DNA of 64,000 bases, taken from NCBI GenBank assembly GCA_026545765.1, contig CM048839.1, positions 47,662,677 through 47,726,676 of the forward strand. The letters run 5' to 3'. Position numbers and translations under genes: made by a program. This document shows, one piece after another, positions 1-11,484 of this stretch. Position 1 is the first letter of the stretch; each line of letters begins with the position of its first letter. The notes below the pieces were generated by a model that saw only the letters and a program-made list of their open reading frames with translations, was not told the DNA's origin and searched no databases. The stretch is from Plantago major (lineage: Eukaryota; Streptophyta; Magnoliopsida; Lamiales; Plantaginaceae).

Positions 1-676
1 AGAAACTAAGATTGGTGTTTACTGTATTTGTCTATAGCCCTGAGTTTATGAGATGTTCTTCAAAAATTGAGTAATATGTATATGAATTCATAGTTACAAA
101 TTTTAGCTGTTAGATAGATACATAGATAGATCAGGACGGAAATTGAGTAATCTGTATTTGAATTGAGACTATTGAGCTTACTTTATTTCAATGGTGTTGT
201 AAGAATGGAAATCATTGTGTCTATTAATGTTTGAATGGTGTCTACAGTCTACTTGAGTTTTTTTATTTCACTTCTATGATATCCTTATCTTGTTCTATGT
301 AGCTGGAACATTTTATATTTTAAGGATGAAGAAAAAAGAAAGAGGAAAGAAGAAACCTCCAGTAATTGGTAGTGGAGTAATTAAAAGTGAATATGCGTGT
401 GTATTTATATGTATAATTTTTATACATATAAATACACCCCTGGCTAAGAGCCTAATATTTTTTATTTATTTTCAAAGGGAAGGGTATCACCAGACCTATT
501 AGTAGAAAGAGATTGATATGCATATACCTCGTCGTCTAGTACAGCATGTCTTAACAAAAAGTTAAGCCAAGAGTTGGAGGTAGAGCTGCACCTAAAAGGA
601 AGGTGATATTCTCTAGCTTGAACAAGGTGCTCAACTACTAGCAAGTGATGCTTCCAATATGAAACCTTGACTTTCC
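1..676 (+). repeat. Dispersed repeat, copy 1 (inverted relative to 17282-17745)
   Basis: The reverse complement of 17282-17745 matches this stretch from its first base to about 676. Shared blocks include 1-68, about 283-500 and about 500-676. Copy 1 carries roughly 215 extra bases (about 69-282) that copy 2 lacks. Those bases hold a local duplication of a motif around 'gagtaat.tgtat.tgaatt'. The repeat may continue left of the window. It has no recognisable coding domain; the short open frames in it are not conserved in frame between copies. It is probably a non-autonomous transposon or segmental duplicate. Confidence 0.75.
399..437. repeat. Perfect 17-bp hairpin inside the dispersed repeat
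   Basis: The arms at 399-415 and 421-437 are exact reverse complements (17 bp, AT-rich, beginning gtgtatttatat) around a 5-base loop. The same hairpin, with a slightly longer A-rich loop, is kept in copy 2 near 17519-17559. Its preservation in both copies suggests it is an original feature of the repeat. Confidence 0.85.
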
Positions 677-1418
677 TCTTTCTTTTTTCTTCATGCAACT
701 AAAGACACCCACCCCCCCCCCCCCCCAAAAAAAAAAAAAAGAAGCTATGCTACTCACTATCCATGAGTCGGTGAGTCGGACTCGGTTATATCATAAAAAA
801 ACTAAATCACTTATCAACATGATGAAGGATGGGTAACATAGCCGAGAAGAATCATATCAGTAAATCAAAGTCAATGTAAACAAACAATGAGTAATCTGTA
901 AAGGTTTCTGCACAAGTCACACAGCTGAATCGAAACAATCAATAGCCTCCAACAAGTTCACTTGCACCTCAAATCATAAAAAAATCGATCAACACGACAC
1001 TCAAATCCAATGTTCCGTATACTTTCTTTAACTAAACAAAAAAGTTAACACAACAAATAAGCAACACGACACTCTGTCGAAAACTTTAAACAAAAAAGTA
1101 TTTAAAGGAACAGTTAATAAACCCTAACAAGCAAAAACATCGGCCGTAAACCAAGAGGTAGCTAATAAAATTCAGTTGATTCGATAATGAAGAACATCAA
1201 TAAGAAGCTGAAAAGAACAACACGAATCATCAAATCACGATCCCTAATTGAACACAAACAACCCTTAAAGCAATCGCCTGTAGTTGATTCGAAACAAAAA
1301 CTACAGCGTATATCGCTCGATACATAGAGGGTAAACAGAAAACGCAGAAAGTAAGCAAAAACACATACACAGAGACGGTGACTGGTTAGAGAAGGAGGAA
1401 ACTAGAGGGAGGAAGTAC
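677..1418. other. Non-coding stretch, with C/A homopolymers at 711-740
   Basis: No open frame with a recognisable domain was found. A C run followed by an A run sits at about 711-740. The rest is A-rich on the plus strand. If the minus-strand 5'-UTR exon at 1419 is real, this stretch would be part of its first intron. Confidence 0.4.
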
Positions 1419-1480
1419 CTGCAAGAGGAGGAGAAGCGTAGAGAGAGAATTTAGATGTGAGATGTGGTGGATCAATTATT
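1419..1480 (-). promoter_or_regulatory. Probable 5'-UTR exon of a minus-strand gene lying left of the window
   Basis: Read on the minus strand, a CT-rich leader typical of plant 5' UTRs ends in 'cttgcag|gtactt', a good 5' splice site with the exon end at 1419. A TATA-like 'ttatataac' lies at about 1505-1513, at the right distance for a start near 1475-1480. No ATG-containing coding exon was found to the left within the window, so the gene itself would be outside. This is inference from signals only. Confidence 0.35.
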
Positions 1481-1504
1481 TTCTTTCTTTTGCGTTAATT
1501 TTTC

Positions 1505-1513
1505 GTTATATAA
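1505..1513 (-). promoter_or_regulatory. TATA-like box for the minus-strand 5'-UTR exon
   Basis: The minus-strand motif ttatataac lies about 30 bp upstream of a CT-rich leader with a 5' splice site. The spacing is what makes it credible; the motif alone is common in AT-rich DNA. Confidence 0.3.
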
Positions 1514-1519
1514 GAAAAT

Positions 1520-2608
1520 ATACACGTATACTAGGGCGTATATAACTATAATTCACCTATGACACGGAGAATTTGTAATAAACTAGATCTCTAGGGACAG
1601 ACTAATATGTTAATATAAATTTATCAATGTTATTAATAGTAATATCTATATTGTCTATATTGATGTTTTTATATATACGAATGTTAAATTTTGTTAACTA
1701 CATAGACGTTTTTTAATAATAACATGGATGATTTTCATGACAATATATGTCTGTATCTATATAAGTTATGTAAATACTGTTTCTTTAGATGCTTTATGTA
1801 TTAAAATAGTAGGTGTAGTATTCTTATACTATATATTCTCTAGAAGGATTTGCTAGTGCTAATCTCTCTGTTCCAAAGAATTTTATATATTTGTCATTTT
1901 TTATCGTCTCATATAATTTAATACATTACTAAAGCATGAAGCTACCTCAATTCAATAAATAATAAAAAATTCTCAACATTACAGACAAATTACATATTTT
2001 TCCATTAAAAGTACACTTTTCACATATTTTTCATCTTTTATTATTACTTTAACATTTCACCTGAAACAAGCGTAACCTTAATATATGAAGTTTATTAGTA
2101 CGGATGTAGTATTTGTTAATGGAGTATTTAGTCAATTTACCCTTAACATTATGGTAAAAGCACTTTGTATACGTGGAGTGAGTGGTTGGACTGGATTATG
2201 CATCACATACATTTGAAGAATTCCAGATATTTTGTATTTCACTTATTGTATAAGTAAGTTTTCATCGTATTGAGCAAACAATTTGTTGGTGTTTTTGTGA
2301 TTGTGATTAACATTATCGATCAAATATTTAGAATTGAATCTTTTAACAATGTTGGTAGCTTTATCTTTTGTTGAAGTTAGACTCCCATGCTAAGTTGGGT
2401 TTAGGATTCCAAGTCGAGGTCCTAAGTTCAGTTTTTCTTAAATGCAAACTGAATTCCTTGTATAGAACCAATGGTATTCATGGATTAAGAGGTAATCGAA
2501 ATAAAGTCAACATATTTGCCTATATTCAGATTACGAGTCAACTGTGAAGGATCTTACAGGTTGTTTGTCTCCCCGTTAAAATCTGGTTTTAATCGAGTTA
2601 TCATTTTC
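1520..2608. other. AT-rich intergenic DNA
   Basis: Stop codons are frequent in all frames and no repeat, RNA gene or domain was recognised. Confidence 0.5.
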
Positions 2609-2842
2609 ATCCTGTTTGTCAGGCGGTTTTAATCACGTTGAACAATACCCGTTTTTAATCACCAACTATTCATAATTCAATAATTTTATCTTACACACCA
2701 TATATAACAACCCTATAAAACATGTAAAATTTTAATTCCATCCCAAGCACAATTTTTCAAAACCCAATTATAATTCAATTATTATTCACGGTTAAAACCC
2801 AATTAAAATCATGTCCATTTTAATCGCTTACCAAACAGGCAT
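2609..2842. mobile_element. MITE-like element with imperfect terminal inverted repeats
   Basis: The left end reads 'cctgtttgtcaggcggtttt' (from about 2610). The reverse complement of the right end reads 'cctgtttggtaagcgattaa' (about 2822-2841). These align over roughly 25 bp with a few mismatches. The interior of about 180 bp is AT-rich and has no coding frame. Size and structure fit a non-autonomous DNA transposon. The superfamily is uncertain because the target duplication could not be settled. Confidence 0.5.
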
Positions 2843-3694
2843 TTATAGTTTAATAGGCTTGTCTATAATAGCGGGTATTCTGATACTATCATCAATGGAC
2901 TAAAATGATTTGATCTTGTAAAGTATTCTACATCTTAGGCAGTGCAGCCTCACAAGTTTAGGTGGAGTCTTGTTGAGGTTTAACACGAGGGTCTTCTTAT
3001 ATGCCTAGGTCCGGGATAGAGACGTACGTGTTTGAAGCCCAACAAGATGTTAGGTCCATCGTCCTCTTTAGCACAATCATTACTGGACAAGTAGTAATAA
3101 CAAATCTCATTTTTTATATTCGTTTATATGTTTGAAAGAAGTGTAGTACTTTGAATAATGTATGATTCATTCACATTTAAACTCGGGAAGTCTAAGATGT
3201 AATTAATAGGAACATCAGGATATGTTCTCAGAATTAATTAAAGAACATGGACCAAATTACAATTTACTAAAAGTTGCAAATACGACACTTGAGATATATT
3301 ATTATGTTTAGATTAATAATTTAAGTGTCACGTATACTTGAAAAAAATGCATGATCGTTTTCGGGATCATGGAACACTTTAGAGTATACTAGAAAGTCCA
3401 TGGACTAATTTGCAAATAATGAAAGTTTCATATTTTGCGAATGTGGCTAGAAGACGGAACCCGAAGGTTCTATCCCCATCCCCAAACCGTATTGCTTCGA
3501 TTAGGAGAAGGGAAGTCGAGTTCGACTTCTGCTTTAATTTGGCATGTGGTTCGAGGCTTGTTCGTGGCTCGTGATTCGTTTGTGGGTTCATTGATTGGAT
3601 TGGAAAATTTCCGAATTGAAAAGAAGTTCAGCTAACCAGTCAATACGAGCAAAAGGTAATTATTGAACCGTAGTATGCATGCTAGGTTCTTGAC

Positions 3695-3733
<39 letters not shown>

Positions 3734-5734
3734 GGTAATATGCCTGATTATTATGATGTATATAATTCCGATGTGCAAGGTGTTTGATGCAGCGTTTGAG
3801 AGTAACTGAGAATCAAACACCCCTATGTAGTTATTTGATTCGAAGCTCGCGAGTAACTAAGATTCAAATAATGAACGCTAGTTATTACCGTTCCCTTGTG
3901 CTTGCGAGAAGCGTTGGATTTGTTAATATACTTCAAGTACATAATGGATTATTATGCTGAATCATTATTTACATAATCATTATCAATATGTGGCGGTGGT
4001 TATGAAGCGAGTTCATAATCACCTAGTTGGTGTATGTGATAAACGATGTGTGTAAACTTAATTAATATATTAATCATATTGTCATGGTGACTCGTTTATC
4101 TTGCGATTTAGTAAATGCATTCCTAGATTATAAAAGTTAATATGTGAATGAGTGTTTAATGGAAAACACATGGAAAATTTTAAAAAGGTCACAGTACACA
4201 TTATGTGAAGCTATATCGCGCAGCATAAATGTCGGGTCGGGCTAGGTCTATGGGTCTGAAACTTAAGGCCCAGTTCCACATGCCTAAATTTTTGCACATG
4301 CCCGGCCCTAAATGTACTACCGAGCTGGTTAAAACGTGCTTGATCGAGAGGGCTTGGTAGGCGGGCAATTTGCCATTCTAATTTGGTGAGTTGCCTAGAC
4401 AATTTACTAACAGTTTGATGCATAAGGAATGTTTGCGAATATTGCACACCACTTGTAATGTAGAGCTCATGGTGATACACTCGTTTCATTCATGAACATT
4501 TGGTTAAGCCTATAACTTGATTTAGTGTTGTACTGGCTCATAAACTAACTGGTGGTTGATTATGTAATTATTTTTGTGAAAGCGTTTAGTAAATTAATTA
4601 GCTGATTTGCTAAATATGTATACTACTAGAATGAGAACGCGTGTTATTGTGACATCTAGTTACAAATAATGGAAGGATTATATGAATGTAATATATCGTC
4701 GTTTCTAGGTTTGATCTATTTTAATTTAATTGGAGAAGATGTAGAAGAAAGATTAGTTATCATTGTTTTCTTATGATGAATTGATTTTGTTGGGGTTGAA
4801 TTAAGGCTTGAAAGAAGATATTTTTATTTTTTTAATTTATGATGAATTGATTATGTTGGAGTTTAATTAGGGCTTGGCATTTAATTGGAAAAGACACATT
4901 GGTTTTTTAATTAAAGTCTAATTAACATATATATTATAAATAGGTCCAATTTAACTTAAATTAAGTAATCAATTGCACAATCCGATATTTATTAATTGTA
5001 CTCAATTCCACAACTCTGATAGTTGTCCACAAATAAGCTAGTTTTTTATAATACGCTATTTGAACAAGTTTATCAAATCATCTATCTTATAAGCTACCAG
5101 CTAGGCGTTCAAGTAACAATCTTATTTAAAAATAAGCTAATCCAGCTTATAAGCGAGCGTTAAATACAACCCAAATATCTTGCGTTGGATGACTTTAATT
5201 AAAGAGTAAGCATAGTAAAGACGTAGGAAAGTCTGGTTTTTATGTAAAAAATCATCCAAAAGAATCATCTCGCAGTTTTTTGGGAAAAATCGGACCAGTT
5301 GCCTAGAAATACCCCCAATAACACCCTAAAATTGAGAAAAGAAAAACACATACTAAAATGTGTTTGTGCATGTTTTTCGATTCTCTCTCTCCATCCATGG
5401 TAATCACCGATTTGGATTCTTCTTTCACAACGTTTCACCTTCCTTGCTTCAATCGACATGAATACCGAAAAAACATCTCCGTTTTTGTGGGTGTTTGTGT
5501 GTTATTATAAGTTTTGTGTTTTGTGTTTTTTTTTTTTTTTTTTTTTGCGTGAGTTTCATGATTTTCGATTTAGTTCATGATTTGATGTTTAAAACTTTTA
5601 GATCTAGTTGCTATAATTTTCAAATCTACAAATCCAAAACGATGAAGAAGCTAGCGCGTCAGATCTGGAAAAATCATTCCCGAAAATATGTATCAGATCT
5701 GAACAACAAATCCGTACGTACCTTGATGTTTTAA
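2843..5734. other. AT-rich intergenic DNA without a recognised gene
   Basis: Only short frames without domains are present. A microsatellite lies at 3695-3732. A T-run lies near 5528-5545. A stretch near 4980-5180 with repeated 'ataagct' words may be an old MITE but has no clear ends. Confidence 0.5.
3695..3732. repeat. Compound microsatellite (GT)n(GA)n
   Basis: Eight GT units are followed directly by about eleven GA units. It is non-coding. Confidence 0.95.
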
Positions 5735-6480
5735 CAACCATTGTTATGGTTTTTGGCTTGTATTGCATGTTTTTGCTTTGTTATACTTTTCAAAGTCATT
5801 GTTATAATGTTAATAGTCAATGTTATAGTTTTAAGCATCAATATTACTTTTACTTGTGTTGCATGTTTATGCTTATTATAGTTTTAAAAGCATTGTTATA
5901 GTTTTAAAAGGCACTGTTATGGTTTTTAAGCACTAATGTTACTGTTTTTAGCTTGTGTTACATGTTTCTCCTTTGTTATAGTTTTAATAGGCATTTGTAT
6001 AGTTTTAAGAGACATTGTTATTGGTATAATTTTAAGATACATTGTTATTGTTTTAAGCCTCAATGTTACTGTTTTAGCTTGTGTTACATTTTTCTGCTTT
6101 TTTTTATATACTTTTAAGAGGCATTGTTATAGTTTTAAAAAACATTGTTATTGTTTTAAAAAACATTGTTACTATTTTTAGCTTGTGTTGCATGCTCCCG
6201 CTTTGTTACAGCTATAAGAGGCATTAGTTTTAAGAGACATTGTTATAGTTTTAAGCATTAATGCTACTGTTTTTAGCTTGTGTTGCATGTTCCTGTTTGT
6301 TATAGTTTTAAAAGGCATTGTTATAGTTTTAAGAGGCATTGTTATGGTTTTAAACATCAATGTTACTGTTTTTAACTTGTGTTGCATGTTCATGCTTTGT
6401 TATTGTTTTAAGCACGAAGGTGATAGTTTTAATGAGAATTGCTATGATTTTAACCCAGTTAGTGAATGTTTTAAGTAGGT
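5735..6480 (+). repeat. Degenerate tandem array, period about 95-128 bp
   Basis: The phrase 'actgtttttagcttgtgttgcatgtt' (with variants) recurs near 5747, 5845, 5941, 6069, 6170, 6265 and 6366. Between occurrences lie several copies of a shorter unit like 'cattgttatagttttaagag'. Open frames across it are low-complexity products of the repeat (V/I/L/F/C-rich) and are not taken as genes. Confidence 0.8.
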
Positions 6481-6739
6481 ATTCATGATAACATTGAGTT
6501 TGATGATAGGTCTCTCAAATGTGTCGCTCAAGTCAGTATTGAAGCAACAAGCACAAGCAACAAAAGGCAGGAACCCGAAGTTCACCAACAAGTTTAATCG
6601 AAAAAAAAAACCTATTTCAACATTGTAATGACTATATATTTCAATATTGTAATGACCTAATGTTTCAAGTAACTTATTTAAAGCTTATTCATTGATGTTT
6701 TAATGGCATCTTTAGAACTTTTAGACTTGTTTAGTGGTG

Positions 6740-7012
6740 GTTTACTGATAGTTGTGAATGATTTTAGATTGTCACTTAAAACTATAACTAACCATCTCAA
6801 AACTATCATGTAGCTCTTTAAAACCATCACATCATCTATTAAAACATTAACGAAAGAGGTTAAAATTATACTTGAAACATACAATACTGACAGATTAAAA
6901 ACCATCACACCATCTCTTAAAACATTAACAAAAGACGTTCAAACTATAACTGAAACTTTCAATGCTAACAACTTAAAAGCATAACATAATCTCTTAAAAG
7001 CATAACGAAGAG
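6740..7012 (-). repeat. Second array of the same short motif on the opposite strand
   Basis: Units such as 'cttaaaaccatcacatcat' and 'cttaaaacattaac' recur every 20-30 bp. Their reverse complements ('gatggttttaag') resemble the short unit at 5735-6480. The two arrays therefore form a large imperfect inverted pair about 250 bp apart, suggesting foldback or transposon sub-terminal repeats. Confidence 0.55.
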
Positions 7013-7098
7013 GCACCTCATGATTTTTAAGAAAATCAATTTGGTCAAATCACTAAAACCCAAAAACCACGAAAAAAAAAAAAACCCTTAACTTTCCT

Positions 7099-7374
7099 AT
7101 GTTTTTTAAAAATCAAGACTTTCCAAGATTTTGGCCTAATTTAACAGTAATAGAAATTAAGTACTTCTCCAAGTCTATTTTGATGAATAAATCATATTTT
7201 AACTCAACTATCACTTATGTGGTTCCTGATGTGCCCAATGCATGTCATATATGCCCCATAAGGAGTGTAAGCATCGGTCATGGTCAAAGCATCGGTCATG
7301 AAGTGTGTATTGATCTCAAGTCGAAGGACTATTACACTACCATACAAATTGTTTTTACTTCCGTAGACACGTAA
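7099..7374 (+). other. Unassigned open frame of 91 codons
   Basis: The ATG-initiated frame has no recognised domain. A second stop-free frame of about 43 codons follows at roughly 7462-7592, preceded by a good 3' splice site ('gtatttcag'). The two could be exons of a decayed gene. Length and composition are not enough to claim a protein. Confidence 0.15.
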
Positions 7375-7746
7375 ATAGAGTACACCAAACGATTTCTCGA
7401 CTAGGTAAACCAACAGTCTCTAAAGTGTCCATGTGCCCATCAGATTAACGTGTATTTCAGTTTTTGGAAAATGCTACCGAATTTATCGATACTGCTTACT
7501 CCTATGTGGACTGGGTTCCTTGCTCTAGTCATGAGAATTACTACGTCCTCGCAGGATATGATGCAGACCACATATCAATCTCTGATGCATAATTGATATC
7601 TCACTCTTGGTGATCATTGATTGGGGCTATTATAAAGTCATGTTATGTCACTCAAGATTTTACATTTTTATTGATAAGATGAAGTTCATGAGAACACGCA
7701 TGTAATTATGTAAATAATTATAAACAGACAAACAATAATATTTATA

Positions 7747-7903
7747 CTCCATCCGTCCCGAACTCAACTTCTTATTTTCCGCTTTGGTGGGTTCAAACTC
7801 ATCTTCCCCTTATTTAAATGGAAATCTCTCTCCTAATTTATTCACATCTCTCCTACTTTATTCACTATCTCTCATACTGGAAGTTAGTCCGGGACGAAAG
7901 AAG
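7747..7903. mobile_element. Stowaway-type MITE (Tc1/Mariner)
   Basis: The left terminus 'ctccatccgtcccgaactca' and the reverse complement of the right terminus 'cttctttcgtcccggactaa' form the imperfect inverted repeat typical of Stowaway elements (core CGTCCC). The element is 157 bp and is flanked by TA on both sides (7745-7746, 7904-7905), the expected target duplication. It has no coding capacity. Confidence 0.9.
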
Positions 7904-8177
7904 TATATTGCCTATATTTATAAATGCTCAACAATTATAAATATTGATACATATTCATGAACATTTGTTTGTCATGCGACTAAACTAAGTAAATCTGGTT
8001 AAGAACACCTAATTTTTTTTTTTGTTTTAACTCAATGTTTTAATCGTGCGCTAAACAGTCACTAAACATATCAAGGTAGGAGCATCGCACACTCCGGTAC
8101 TTCACCTCCACCGCCCTTTCGTCCTGAGGTTCCTCTAGTGGAGGGAGCTAGTGGGACTCCAGATTGGATGTGCTCCA

Positions 8178-8920
8178 TTAGTACTCTCAATGGGAAGGGT
8201 CTGGACCATACCCTTACCCAGACCCTACTTGGACCCTTTTAGTTATCAGGGTCCCGGTCCAGTCCCAAAACTTCAGACCCATATCCGAATTTTAGGGTCA
8301 GATCGGGTCTAGACTCTAGACCCGTGAGATCTTTTTTTTTTATGCAAAATTTATATTAAATACATTATAAAAATTCAAGAACAAACATAAATAGTATCTT
8401 AGAACACCCACCACCACCCCATCCATGCACGACCAAATCTTTTTTTCGTGGAAATGTGTAAAAAAAAATTGTTTCTCCGAACTAATTTTTCCACTCGGGG
8501 TGGGTGGGTAGGGTACCCCACCCCCTGCCCGACCAAAATATTTTTTCTCTTGAAAACGTGCAAAAAATTATTTTTGTTAAATTAAATAATTTCGCGTGGA
8601 AACATATGAGAAATTGTTTTTGTGGAAAAAAAAATTTCCGGGATTGTACCCGTCCCGCTCGACCAATTTTTTTCTCTCGCGGAAATATATGAAAAATTAT
8701 TTTCATGAAGTAAAATAACTTCACACGGGGTGGGGGTGGATAGGCACCACTATCCACCCCGACAGACTAATTTTTTTTACCCTTGAGACCCAGTTACCCT
8801 TTTATGTTTAGGGTCTAGACCCGGATCCGGACCCTTCTAAATGAGTTAAAGGGTAAGGGTAAGAGTTAAATGGGTGGGGTTTGGACCCATACTCTTCTAA
8901 TATAAATGGGTTAGGGTAGG
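8178..8920. mobile_element. Unclassified 0.74-kb insertion in the PELOTA pseudogene
   Basis: PELOTA-like sequence stops after 8177 and resumes at 8927. The word 'gctcca' occurs at both junctions (8172-8177, 8921-8926) and may be a target duplication. The outer parts are full of 'gggtctagaccc'-type words in both orientations (8200-8330, 8790-8920). The middle holds three degenerate repeats (see 8430-8745). No coding domain was found. The superfamily is unknown. Confidence 0.55.
8430..8745. repeat. Three degenerate tandem units of about 100-130 bp
   Basis: Units begin with 'cgaccaa' near 8432, 8529 and 8659. Each continues with a T-run, a 'g(c)ggaaa(c/t)' word, an AT-rich 'aaaaattattttt' block and a G-rich 'ggggtggg' stretch. 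Confidence 0.6.
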
Positions 8921-9000
8921 GCTCCACCAAGCATTTCACCTCAAAGCAGCAGGAAAAGACTTGGTTGTTCTTCTCATGCAACAAGTTCTGGCTCATGTTT

Positions 9001-9500
9001 TGTTGGAAATTTTGGGTGGTGATAATCCTGGAAAACTTCTATGGATCGTGTAGTCACTTTCCGAACAAGATAATTCGACCCAATTTACAGCCTGGGTTAC
9101 ACGAATTCCTTGCGGGGATAATCCAAGTAGGCAATCTAATTCAGGCTATATGAATTTCGATCAGAAAATAGAGAGGATGTATGATTTTCGTATATTCGTT
9201 CTGGAGACCGAATCCTCCAATTTGTAAAGTACAAAATCGAAGCAGTCTGGCGGTTGAGGGGTTTCTAAACTTATCCAGAATTAACTGTTATCCAAAAAAA
9301 GTGGCCCACCCATGAGGCTCCGCCCTCGACCCGCGAAGGCCTCGGCCCCTGCTTCGTATTTGCGGTCGATAACTCGTTAGCTCAACAAGCGTGCACTCCG
9401 CACTACCCGAACTCGTCCCGAGCCTTAACGTGAGATCGCATCGGTCTCTAGTAAATCACATTACTACTAAAATGAGTTGATGACACTAAAATCACCAACA
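9001..9500 (-). repeat. 3' LTR of the copia element
   Basis: It is 500 bp, bounded by TG...CA, and nearly identical to 14027-14564. It differs mainly by lacking a GC-rich block of about 40 bp (counterpart of about 14328-14400). Confidence 0.95.
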
Positions 9501-9503
9501 TAT

Positions 9504-9515
9504 CCCCCCCATTTT
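9504..9515 (-). promoter_or_regulatory. Polypurine tract of the copia element
   Basis: The minus-strand 'aaaatggggggg' lies three bases from the 3' LTR, the standard position for the plus-strand DNA primer. Confidence 0.8.
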
Positions 9516-10059
9516 AGTGTAATCCTTGATCTACTTGGTATATATAAAAATATATACAAGTGTATAAACACAAACATTACGATCAAACAAATGCATAGAT
9601 GAAAATGTCTTGCGATTGAATTTTCATCTTAGTACAATACACATTCCAAATATTCGAGAATCGGGGTGTCGTAACGATTGAACCCATTTGAATACACAAG
9701 ATATCATACACAAATGTTTCTACAAAACTCTATTGTTCATACTTGACGCTATCTGAGCCATGTGTCCTTATCCATTAATAAGCATATAGGAAGCCAAGTC
9801 CAAGCTTCTTGAAGCGGCAAAACTTCATGCTTACATAGGTGGTCCTTTTAGTCTTGCACCTGCATTTGCAATTTGTCAAAAGAACCATTAAGAAGATATA
9901 CTTCAACCTAACATCACTTGCAGGTCTGAGCACATACCTTGGGAAGATAAACACATGTGCTCCAATCTCTAACTATGGTCTTTCCACATTGAATTCTGCT
10001 TCTAACGTTGTATTAGAAGGAATTGGGTATACTGACTAGTAGATTTAGATGGACTTTAA

Positions 10060-10911
10060 TCCCATCCCAATCACCGACTTATTCACTAAGTCCCTAGCCA
10101 ACCCTTCGTCAGTGGTCACCAAGTTTTGTTGCGAACAAACTCAATGGATATCACCCCATTCATGATTAACTCCCTAATCATACTATGTCTAACACCCAAG
10201 TGTCTAGACTTGCCATTGTAAATTTGACTATAAGCTCTAAACGTGCAAAGACTATCACAACGGATAGAAATAGGTGATATAGGTTTAGTCCATAAGGAAT
10301 CTCATACACTAAGTTTCTTAGCCATTCCGCTTCTTTACCGGTAAGGCTACAAATTCAGATTCCATTGTGGAGCGAGTTATACATGTTTGCTTCTTGGAAG
10401 CCCATGAAATGGCACCTCCCCCAAGCAAAAACACCCATCCACTTGTAGAAGATGAGTCTTCAATATTATTTATCCAACTAGCATCCGTATAAACTTCTAA
10501 CACCGAAGGAAATCCCACATATGACAAACCATGATTCATAGTACCTTTCAAGTACTTGAATACCCTTGTTATTGCATGCCAATGATGTCTACTAGGATTA
10601 CTAGTAAATCTGCTCAATTTACCAACTGCGTAAGCAATATCCGGTCTAGTGCTAGTCATAGCATACATCAAACAGCCTATGGCTTTTGAGTATTCGAGCT
10701 GATCCACAGGTTTACCTGTATTCGGCATAAGCTTTTCTTCCGGATCCATGGGGGTACTTACCGGAGAACAACCTTCATGATTGAACTTCTTGAGTATCTT
10801 CTCAATGTAATGAGATTGTGTGATAACAATCTCATTATTCTCCCGTTTAATCTTGATACCAAGAATAACGTCCGCTTCTCCCATATCTTTCATGGAGAAC
10901 TTTGATGACAA
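10060..10911 (-). pseudogene. Copia RNase H and C-terminal RT remnant
   Basis: The frame from 10911 contains [15 protein letters not shown], a typical end of copia RT. It continues with [19 protein letters not shown], then the RNase H motifs YTDASW and [20 protein letters not shown] and the STMESEFVA motif. This frame ends at 10318. Further RNase H sequence follows in other frames to about 10060. It would degrade the RNA of RNA:DNA hybrids during reverse transcription. The ORF is frameshifted relative to the upstream RT and is inactive. Confidence 0.9.
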
Positions 10912-10929
10912 AATTTTCTTGGTTTTATC

Positions 10930-11484
10930 AACCTGATTTTGGTCGACTCAAATATCAACATGTCATCCACATATAGGCAAATGATTACACCTTTTCCAGA
11001 TGCATCAAATTTGCTATATACACACTCGTCCGCTTGGTTCAGAATGAAACCACTAGACTAAACAACCTCATCAAATTTTTGATGCCACTGTTTTGGTGCT
11101 TGTTTCAGCCCATACAATGACTTAATTAGCTTACACACTTTATTCTCATTACCGGGCATTACAAATCCTTCCGGTTGCTTCATGTACACTTCTTCTTCCA
11201 AAACACCATTTAGAAATCTTTGTTTTGACATCCATTTGATGGATCACTAAATTGTGAATAGCCGCCAAGGCAATCAACAATCTAATAGTAGTGATACGAG
11301 CAACAGGAGCGTAGGTATCGAAGTAATCGATCCCTTCCCTTTGTCTAAAGCCTTGGATAACCAATCGAGCCTTAAACTTGTCAATTGTACCATCGACTTT
11401 CATCTTCCTTTTAAAAATCCATTTGCAGCCCAGTGGTTTACAACCTGGTGGTAAATCAGATAAGATCCAAGTATTATTTTCCAT
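10930..11484 (-). pseudogene. Copia reverse transcriptase remnant
   Basis: The frame begins NNTWILSDLPPGCKPLGCKW, the canonical copia RT start. It includes KARLVIQGFRQREGIDYFDT, YAPVARITTIRLL and HQMDVKT, the first catalytic Asp region. It shifts frame after about 11230. The YVDD catalytic motif is still readable near 10955. RNase H follows downstream. Confidence 0.9.

Noticed and set aside
399..437. Hairpin as a transcription terminator or microRNA precursor
   Set aside because: The stem is only 17 bp and AT-rich; no supporting context for either.
462..698. 78-codon minus-strand frame in repeat copy 1
   Set aside because: Copy 2 shows the same words but with changes that do not respect codons; no domain.
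4980..5180. Possible MITE with repeated 'ataagct' words
   Set aside because: No convincing inverted ends or target duplication could be defined by eye.
5936..6393. Overlapping frames on both strands with V/I/L/F-rich peptides
   Set aside because: They are translations of a tandem DNA repeat.
5735..6480. Possible CRISPR-like array
   Set aside because: Eukaryotic context; units are degenerate and vary in period, with no constant repeat and unique spacers.
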